Shown piece after piece: positions 59,327 to 64,000 of a stretch of DNA of 64,000 bases. Position numbers and translations under genes: made by a program. Each line of letters opens with the position of its first letter. Position 1 is the first letter of the stretch. The stretch spans positions 51,336-115,335 of the forward strand of contig JAHBYZ010000011.1 in assembly GCA_019635695.1 (NCBI GenBank), in the 5' to 3' direction. A model generated the notes under the pieces. That model did no database searches. It had not been told where the DNA came from and was given only the letters and a program-made list of their open reading frames with translations. Source of the stretch: Rhizobiaceae bacterium. Lineage in GTDB: Bacteria; Pseudomonadota; Alphaproteobacteria; Rhizobiales; Rhizobiaceae.

Positions 59327-59416
59327 TGGCGGAGAGAGAGGGATTCGAACCCTCGGTACGGTTTCCCGTACACACGCGTTCCAGGCGTGCGCCTTCAACC
59401 ACTCGGCCACCTCTCC
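59327..59416 (-). tRNA. tRNA-Ser(GGA)
   Basis: The 90-nt gene folds into a type II tRNA: 7-bp acceptor stem (GGAGAGG with TCTCTCC, one G-T pair), anticodon stem CACGC/GCGTG with loop CTGGAAC and anticodon GGA (59382-59380), a long variable arm (GTACGG/CCGTAC) and T-arm GAGGG-TTCGAAT-CCCTC. The 3' CCA is encoded. It decodes UCC and UCU. The gene lies on the minus strand. Confidence 0.97.
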
Positions 59417-59469
59417 GCATGCGTCGGCTTGATGGCTCCCGATGGCCTGGGGGCGGCGACGCGCGGCTG

Positions 59470-59497
59470 ATCTAGTCGAATAACGGCGATATGCCAA
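59470..59497 (-). promoter_or_regulatory. Candidate promoter of tRNA-Ser
   Basis: On the minus strand TTGGCA (59497-59492) and CTAGAT (59475-59470) are separated by 16 nt, a fair sigma-70 match. Transcription would start about 47 nt before the tRNA 5' end. Confidence 0.45.
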
Positions 59498-59681
59498 GGG
59501 CATCCCGCCGCGAATGAGCGATGATGCGGCTGGCCGCGAGTCCTTGCTCGAGACGGCCCGGCCTCACGCCTTCGTGCGCGGCGATTGCCGCTGCGGCGCC
59601 GCAGCATTATCTATGTGCTCGGGCGCGGGGCGGTTGGCGGCAACCCGCGCAAGGGATGCGGCGCCTGTCCGCCGCGGCGGG

Positions 59682-60017
59682 ATGAGTTGGATGATCGGGT
59701 TCCTGTTTAGGTTGCTGTCGGTGTTTTCGCTGGCGACCGCGGTGGTTATGGCGGTGATCGACGCGACGCGCTCCATTGCCGCCGATAGCTGGGTGATGAC
59801 CCCACTGGTCGAAAGCTGGCGCGCCCTGTCGCCCGACACGCTGGCCGCCGCGGAGGAATTCACCCGCGATGCGATGCTGCCCGAACTATGGGATCCCGTG
59901 GCGGTAACGGTGCTTTCGGCGCCGGGCTTCGCGATATTCGCAGTGCTCGCGCTGCTGTTCTACGCGATCGGCCGCCGGCCCGAGCGCCGCGACCGCTTCG
60001 CCACCGTTCGGACCTGA
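59682..60017 (+). CDS. Small two-helix membrane protein, unknown function
   Basis: The 111-residue protein has a first membrane segment at about residues 4-26 (Ile-Gly-Phe-Leu-Phe through Val-Met-Ala-Val-Ile) and a second at 77-97 (Val-Thr-Val-Leu-Ser through Leu-Phe-Tyr-Ala-Ile-Gly). The loop between them has Trp-Val-Met-Thr-Pro-Leu and Trp-Asp-Pro-Val. It ends in an Arg-rich tail. The ATG at 59682 or 59691 begins just before the first helix; the frame upstream of them is unlikely to be coding. It lies 42 nt before msrA and may be co-transcribed. I do not recognise a characterised family. Confidence 0.7.
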   Translation: MSWMIGFLFRLLSVFSLATAVVMAVIDATRSIAADSWVMTPLVESWRALSPDTLAAAEEFTRDAMLPELWDPVAVTVLSAPGFAIFAVLALLFYAIGRRPERRDRFATVRT

Positions 60018-60059
60018 TGTCCGCAAGATGCCGGCCTCCCCGCCGGAGAAAGGAATGCC

Positions 60060-60734
60060 ATGTTCTTCCTGAGCGACATGCTGAACAAGAAGACCACCAT
60101 GCCCGAGCCGGGCAGCGCGCTGCCCGGCCGCGCCGAGGCAATCCCGACCTCGTCGCGCCACTTCGTCTCGAAGCGGGCGCTGCACGGCCCCTATCCCGAG
60201 GGTCTCGAGGTCGCCTATTTCGGCATGGGCTGTTTCTGGGGCGCGGAACGCCTGTTCTGGCAGACCGACGGCGTCTGGGTCACCGCGGTTGGTTATGCCG
60301 GCGGCTACACCCCCAACCCGACCTACCACGAGACAACCACCGGGCTGACCGGCCATGCCGAGATGGTGAAGGTCGTGTTCGACCCGAAGACCGTCACGTT
60401 CGGCGAGCTTCTGCGTCTCTTCTGGGAAGAGCACGATCCGACCCAGGGCATGCGCCAGGGAAACGACGTCGGCACTACCTATCGCTCGGCGATCTACACC
60501 ACGTCCGATGCGCAGCTTGCTGCAGCGACGGCCTCGCGAGACGCCTTCCAGCAGGCGCTGAAGGCAGCCGGGCGCGGCAGGATCAGCACCGAGATCCGCG
60601 CCGCTCCGCAGTTCTATTACGCCGAGGCCGACCACCAGCAATATCTCGCCAAGAATCCGTACGGCTATTGCGGCCTGCAGGGCACCGGCGTTTCTTGCCC
60701 CCTTCCGACGGGCGTTTCGGCGGCCGCGGGTTGA
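60060..60734 (+). CDS. msrA: Peptide methionine sulfoxide reductase A
   Basis: The 224-residue enzyme has the active site Gly-Cys58-Phe-Trp-Gly-Ala-Glu, then [13 protein letters not shown], the Gly-His-Ala-Glu motif and a resolving-cysteine region near the end ([12 protein letters not shown]). It reduces the S-epimer of methionine sulfoxide in oxidised proteins with thioredoxin. The roughly 45-residue N-terminal extension before the domain is normal for alphaproteobacterial forms. Confidence 0.96.
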   Translation: MFFLSDMLNKKTTMPEPGSALPGRAEAIPTSSRHFVSKRALHGPYPEGLEVAYFGMGCFWGAERLFWQTDGVWVTAVGYAGGYTPNPTYHETTTGLTGHAEMVKVVFDPKTVTFGELLRLFWEEHDPTQGMRQGNDVGTTYRSAIYTTSDAQLAAATASRDAFQQALKAAGRGRISTEIRAAPQFYYAEADHQQYLAKNPYGYCGLQGTGVSCPLPTGVSAAAG

Positions 60735-60901
60735 ATTCACCGTGGCACGGAGTTTGTCCAACAGGTCAAGATTCCGCGTGAAATTTGCCCCGCACCGTGC
60801 AAGAGTGAACTGAAGCGGGAGGTCCCCTCCTGCCTGAAGCGCGGCCCGGCAAGAGGCCGCGCGGGTGTCCGTTCAAGAAAAACCGACAGGGTGTGGATCA
60901 C

Positions 60902-61891
60902 ATGAAGAAACTGGTTCTCGGCCTTCTGGCCGCAACCGCGATGTCCGTCTCGGCCTTCGCGCAGGACATCAAGCCGGCGCTGCTGTTCGACCTCGGCGGC
61001 AAGTTCGACAAGTCCTTCAACGAGGCGTCGTTCGGCGGCGCCGAGATGTTCAAGAAGGAAACCGGCATCGAATACGTCGAGTTCGAGATTTCCAACGACG
61101 CTCAGCGCGAGCAGGCGCTGCTGCGCTTTGCCGAGGAAGGCCGCAATCCGATCGTGATGGCTGGCTTCTCTTGGGCTGCTTCGCTCGAGAAGGTTGCGAA
61201 GGAATTCCCGGACACGAAGTTTGCGATCATCGACATGGTCGTCGACCTGCCGAACGTACGCTCGGTCGTCTACAAGGAGCAGGAAGGCTCCTACCTCGTC
61301 GGCATCCTCGCCGGCATGGCGGCGAAGTCCAAGAAGGTCGGCTTCGTCGGCGGCATGGACATTCCGCTGATCCGCAAGTTCGCCTGCGGCTACGTCGGCG
61401 GCGCCAAGGCGGCCGGTGCGACTGACGTGATCCAGAACTACACCGGCGACACGCCGGCGGCCTGGAACGACCCCACCAAGGGCGGCGAGATCACCAATTC
61501 GCAGATCGGCCAGGGCGCCGACGTGGTCTACGCGGCGGCGGGTGGCACGGGCATCGGCGTGCTGCAGGCGGCAGCTGACGCTGGCAAGCTCGGCGTCGGC
61601 GTCGACTCCAACCAGAACTACCTGCATCCGGGCAAGGTTCTGACTTCGATGCTCAAGCGCGTCGACGTCGCCGTCTACAACGCCTTCATGGACGCCAAGA
61701 ACGGCAAGTTCACCGGCGGCTTCAACGTGCTCGGTCTTGCCGAGGACGGCGTCGGCTATGCGGTGGACGACAACAACAAGGCGCTGCTGACGCCGGAGAT
61801 GCTGGCTGCGGTCGAGAAGGCCAAGGCCGACATCATCGCCGGCACGGTGACCGTGCACGACTACATGTCGGACAACGCCTGCCCGTACTGA
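60902..61891 (+). CDS. BMP-family (PnrA-like) ABC transporter substrate-binding protein
   Basis: The 329-residue exported protein has a signal peptide (to about residue 22, Ala-Phe-Ala-Gln) and a BMP/Med domain with Gly-Gly-Lys-Phe-Asp-Lys-Ser-Phe-Asn-Glu near residue 34, which contacts ligand in purine-nucleoside-binding relatives. Its permease and ATPase genes are not nearby; an MFS gene follows. A hairpin (GCGCGGCC/GGCCGCGC, 60839-60862) lies in the leader. A GTG three codons upstream is a less likely start. Nucleoside uptake is the best guess. Confidence 0.9.
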   Translation: MKKLVLGLLAATAMSVSAFAQDIKPALLFDLGGKFDKSFNEASFGGAEMFKKETGIEYVEFEISNDAQREQALLRFAEEGRNPIVMAGFSWAASLEKVAKEFPDTKFAIIDMVVDLPNVRSVVYKEQEGSYLVGILAGMAAKSKKVGFVGGMDIPLIRKFACGYVGGAKAAGATDVIQNYTGDTPAAWNDPTKGGEITNSQIGQGADVVYAAAGGTGIGVLQAAADAGKLGVGVDSNQNYLHPGKVLTSMLKRVDVAVYNAFMDAKNGKFTGGFNVLGLAEDGVGYAVDDNNKALLTPEMLAAVEKAKADIIAGTVTVHDYMSDNACPY

Positions 61892-61914
61892 TCGGCAGGG
61901 ACCTGACTCAGGCG

Positions 61915-61941
61915 AACCGCCGGGCCAAAAGCCCGGCGGTT
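61915..61941 (+). terminator. Terminator after the BMP gene
   Basis: A perfect 11-bp stem (AACCGCCGGGC with GCCCGGCGGTT) and a CAAAA loop are followed by CTGCTTTG, 23 nt after the stop codon. This is a likely intrinsic terminator. Confidence 0.75.
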
Positions 61942-62048
61942 CTGCTTTGAGGATACCTGAAGGATGGCCGGCCATCGATCGCCGACCCGGCGTCAGTTTT
62001 CGGCGGCATCTGCCGGAAACCAAAACCAAGAAGAAGCTCTAGAAAGCC

Positions 62049-63224
62049 ATGATTTCAAAGCCGCGCCTGCTCATCGCCATCTCTCTAGTTCTCGCCGCCG
62101 GCGTGCTGACCGGCGCACAGCTCGGCAAGATCGCGCCGCTGGTCGGCTGGTACCAGGCCGACATGGGCTTCTCGCTGGTCGGCGTCGGCTGGCTCACGGC
62201 GGTGCTGGCGATCTTCATCGCCGTCGCCGCGCTGCCCGCCGGCTGGCTGATCGACCGCCTCGGTCTCGGCGCCACCTTCCGCCTGAGCGCCGCCGCGCTG
62301 GCGTTCGGCGCCATTGGCCTTGCTCTGGCCCCCGCCCCTGCGGCCGTGTTCGCCGCCCGCATCGTTGAGGCGCTGGGCTATCTCGGCCTGTGCATCGGCT
62401 TGCCCGCCATCCTCAACACCGTCTCGCCGCCGGCCTGGCGCGGACCTGTTCTGGCGATCTGGAGCGGTTTCGTCCCGGTCGGCTTTGCCCTGTCCGACCT
62501 GCTGGCCGGCGCCATGCTGCCTGCCTACGCCCCGCCGGCCTTCCTCATGGTGCTGGCGCTCGCCTTCGCCGTGCTTGCGGCCGCTGCAATCGCCGCGCTG
62601 CCGCGTCTGCCGGCGCAGGCTTCCGGCGAAGGTCTGGGCGGCTTTGGCGCCAGCCTCTCCGTCCCCGTCGTGCTGGTCACGCTAGCCTTCGGCATGGCCG
62701 TAGTGCAGTCGGTGTCCGCCTTCGCCTTCCTGCCCGCCTATGTCGGCGGCGAGGGCAGCCACTATCTGGTCAGCGCCGGGGTGGTCGCGCTCACCGTGCC
62801 GCTCGGCAACGTGCTGGCGAGCTTCCTGGTCGCCGGTCGCCAGGCCGGCTACATGGCGGCGCTGTGCATCGTCGCCTTCGCCGTTTCGGGCGCGGCCGCC
62901 GTGCCGGCCTTCGCGTCGGCGGACCCGATGCTCTCCACCGCGTCGGCCATTCTTTTCGTCGTCAGCGGCGCGGTGGTCGCGTCCACCCTGTTCGCCGCCA
63001 TCCCCTACATCGTGCCCGCGGCAGGCGCCGCCGCGGTGGTCATCGGCCTGATCTGCCAGGCCGGCGGGCTGGGCACGGTGATCGGCCCTCCGGTTGCCGG
63101 CTATGTCATCGAGAATGCCGGCTATCCCGGCCTTGGCTGGTTCATCCTTGCGGTGTCGCTGCTGGGAGCCGCATTCTCCGCGGCCCTCCTCGCTCTGCCG
63201 CAGCGCGCCTATCGCCTGGCCTGA
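62049..63224 (+). CDS. MFS transporter
   Basis: The 391-residue protein has about 12 membrane helices and the MFS loop motif between helices 2 and 3 (Gly-Trp-Leu-Ile-Asp-Arg-Leu-Gly-Leu-Gly near residues 75-84). It resembles the CynX/NimT-type and related efflux or uptake carriers, but substrate cannot be told. It is preceded by a terminator, so it has its own promoter, and ends 6 nt from the convergent slyX gene. Confidence 0.88.
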   Translation: MISKPRLLIAISLVLAAGVLTGAQLGKIAPLVGWYQADMGFSLVGVGWLTAVLAIFIAVAALPAGWLIDRLGLGATFRLSAAALAFGAIGLALAPAPAAVFAARIVEALGYLGLCIGLPAILNTVSPPAWRGPVLAIWSGFVPVGFALSDLLAGAMLPAYAPPAFLMVLALAFAVLAAAAIAALPRLPAQASGEGLGGFGASLSVPVVLVTLAFGMAVVQSVSAFAFLPAYVGGEGSHYLVSAGVVALTVPLGNVLASFLVAGRQAGYMAALCIVAFAVSGAAAVPAFASADPMLSTASAILFVVSGAVVASTLFAAIPYIVPAAGAAAVVIGLICQAGGLGTVIGPPVAGYVIENAGYPGLGWFILAVSLLGAAFSAALLALPQRAYRLA

Positions 63225-63230
63225 TCCGCA

Positions 63231-63440
63231 TCACCAATGCGGCGGCTTGTCCACCGGCACCGCCGGCGCCGACCGCTCCTCCAGCACCAGGAACCGGTCG
63301 GTCAGGACATCGAGCTTGCGCCGCAGCGCCTCGATGATCTTCCACTGCTCGGCAAGCTGGGCCGAAAGTTCCGCGATCGTGCGTTCCTGCTCGGCGGCAA
63401 GCACTTCCAGACCGGTCAGGCGCTCGTCGGCTGACGTCAT
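63231..63440 (-). CDS. slyX: SlyX family protein
   Basis: The 69-residue protein is an almost continuous coiled coil (Leu-Thr-Gly-Leu-Glu through Leu-Arg-Arg-Lys-Leu-Asp-Val-Leu) and ends in the SlyX-like Pro-Pro-His-Trp (the family ends Pro-Pro-His-Tyr/Trp). Its function is not established. The start overlaps the thioesterase stop (ATGA), so it is translated after it. Confidence 0.9.
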   Translation of the reverse strand: MTSADERLTGLEVLAAEQERTIAELSAQLAEQWKIIEALRRKLDVLTDRFLVLEERSAPAVPVDKPPHW

Positions 63441-63874
63441 GCGGCGATCCCTTCCAGTGCAGCCCGCAGCGCGGCGTTGAGCGGCAGCGGCCGGCGGTTC
63501 TGCCGGTCGACATAGACATGCACGAAGAACCCCTCTGCCGCCGCCTCGTCGGCATCGTTGCGGAACAGTCCGATCTCGTAGCGCACCGAGGATGAGCCAA
63601 TTTTCGCTACCCGCAACCCGGCGGTCACCACGTCGGGGAACGCAATTTCGGCGTGATAGCGGCAGCCGGTTTCGACCACGAGGCCAACCTGCTCGCCCTT
63701 GTGGAAATCGAGCACGCCCCGCTCGACCAGCCAGCCGTTCACAGCCGTGTCGAAAAGCGAATAGTGGACCACATTGTTCATGTGGCCGTAGACGTCGTTG
63801 TCCATCCATCGCGTCTGGATGGGGCGGAAGGCGCGGTAGCCGGCGCGTGTGTCGGGTCTGGGTCGGTCTGACAT
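63437..63874 (-). CDS. Acyl-CoA thioesterase, 4-hydroxybenzoyl-CoA thioesterase-like
   Basis: The 145-residue hot-dog-fold protein has the motif Thr-Arg-Trp-Met-Asp-Asn-Asp-Val-Tyr-Gly-His-Met-Asn-Asn near residues 21-34, where the Asp in Met-Asp-Asn-Asp is the catalytic acid of this family. It hydrolyses short or aromatic acyl-CoAs, though the substrate is not known. The ATG at 63874 is preferred; the longer frame to 63964 has no homology. Co-translated with slyX. Confidence 0.88.
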   Translation of the reverse strand: MSDRPRPDTRAGYRAFRPIQTRWMDNDVYGHMNNVVHYSLFDTAVNGWLVERGVLDFHKGEQVGLVVETGCRYHAEIAFPDVVTAGLRVAKIGSSSVRYEIGLFRNDADEAAAEGFFVHVYVDRQNRRPLPLNAALRAALEGIAA

Positions 63875-64000
63875 GCAAGCCAAATTGACAAGCTGCCCTC
63901 CCCTTGTCGAGGGCAAGACGCCCCTCGCCGGGATGCGATAACGCGTTGAAGGCGGCGGCGTCATCGGCTATGTAGCGCGTGCGACGCGGCCAACGCGTCC

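Noticed and set aside
60839..60862. Hairpin in the BMP leader as a purine riboswitch
   Set aside because: Only a single GC-rich hairpin is visible, without the conserved loop sequences of purine or other riboswitches.
1..64000. CRISPR arrays, insertion sequences, prophage or conjugation genes
   Set aside because: I saw no regularly spaced repeats, no transposase or integrase motifs and no phage structural proteins in any frame.

Overview
The window is GC-rich, densely coded DNA that looks like the chromosome (or a large replicon) of an alphaproteobacterium of the order Rhizobiales, probably Phyllobacteriaceae/Mesorhizobium-like. This is an inference from codon use, the many solute-binding-protein uptake systems, ATGA/TGATG-coupled operons, rhizobial CTTGAC -35 elements, and the msrA / BMP lipoprotein / slyX gene set. 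I see no transposase, phage gene, CRISPR array, rRNA or clear pseudogene. One tRNA gene is present.

Layout. (1) 1-1482: a truncated exported protein coupled to a SapC-family gene. (2) 1667-11389: an amino-acid catabolic island on the minus strand with a three-subunit HcnA/B/C-type flavin amino-acid/opine dehydrogenase, an aldehyde dehydrogenase, a DapA-like enzyme, polar amino-acid ABC permease and ATPase, and a lysine/saccharopine dehydrogenase-like protein. A divergent LysR regulator and the matching binding protein lie on the plus strand. (3) 11446-21085: a second LysR, a 3-mercaptopyruvate sulfurtransferase, a GST, a glutathione/oligopeptide-type ABC importer (double-ATPase fusion, two permeases, binding protein) and a 2-hydroxyacid dehydrogenase. 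(4) 21237-32085: a GMC alcohol oxidoreductase and a betaine-aldehyde-type dehydrogenase with an AraC regulator, two enolase-superfamily sugar-acid dehydratase-like enzymes, a SnoaL protein, a ThDP enzyme, an HCCA-isomerase-like DsbA-fold protein and a persulfide-dioxygenase-like MBL protein.

(5) 32110-39031: a TRAP transporter with a CitE-type lyase and two MaoC hydratases, divergent from a class III CoA-transferase and a GntR/UTRA regulator. Together these form an itaconate- or C5-dicarboxylate-type CoA pathway, with a perfect operator palindrome between two facing -35 boxes. (6) 39074-48171: a CUT1 sugar-type ABC importer whose operon contains an argininosuccinate-lyase-family enzyme, divergent from a 794-residue PIG-L deacetylase and a DMT exporter. 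(7) 48309-49190: a lone SDR gene. (8) 49391-59045: an idonate/ketogluconate regulon made of a tripartite tricarboxylate transporter with an HpcH/HpaI aldolase, IdnD, a GhrB-like reductase, IdnO, gluconokinase, a GarR-like reductase, a small alpha/beta-barrel protein and a LacI regulator. Three copies of a TTATCGATAA-centred operator tie its transcription units together. (9) 59327-63874: tRNA-Ser(GGA), a small membrane protein, msrA, an orphan BMP binding protein, an MFS transporter, slyX and an acyl-CoA thioesterase.

Overall this is a nutrient-scavenging region. At least six different uptake-system types sit beside the enzymes that would consume their substrates, each with its own local regulator. 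Functions are assigned by family recognition from sequence only; substrates are inferences.
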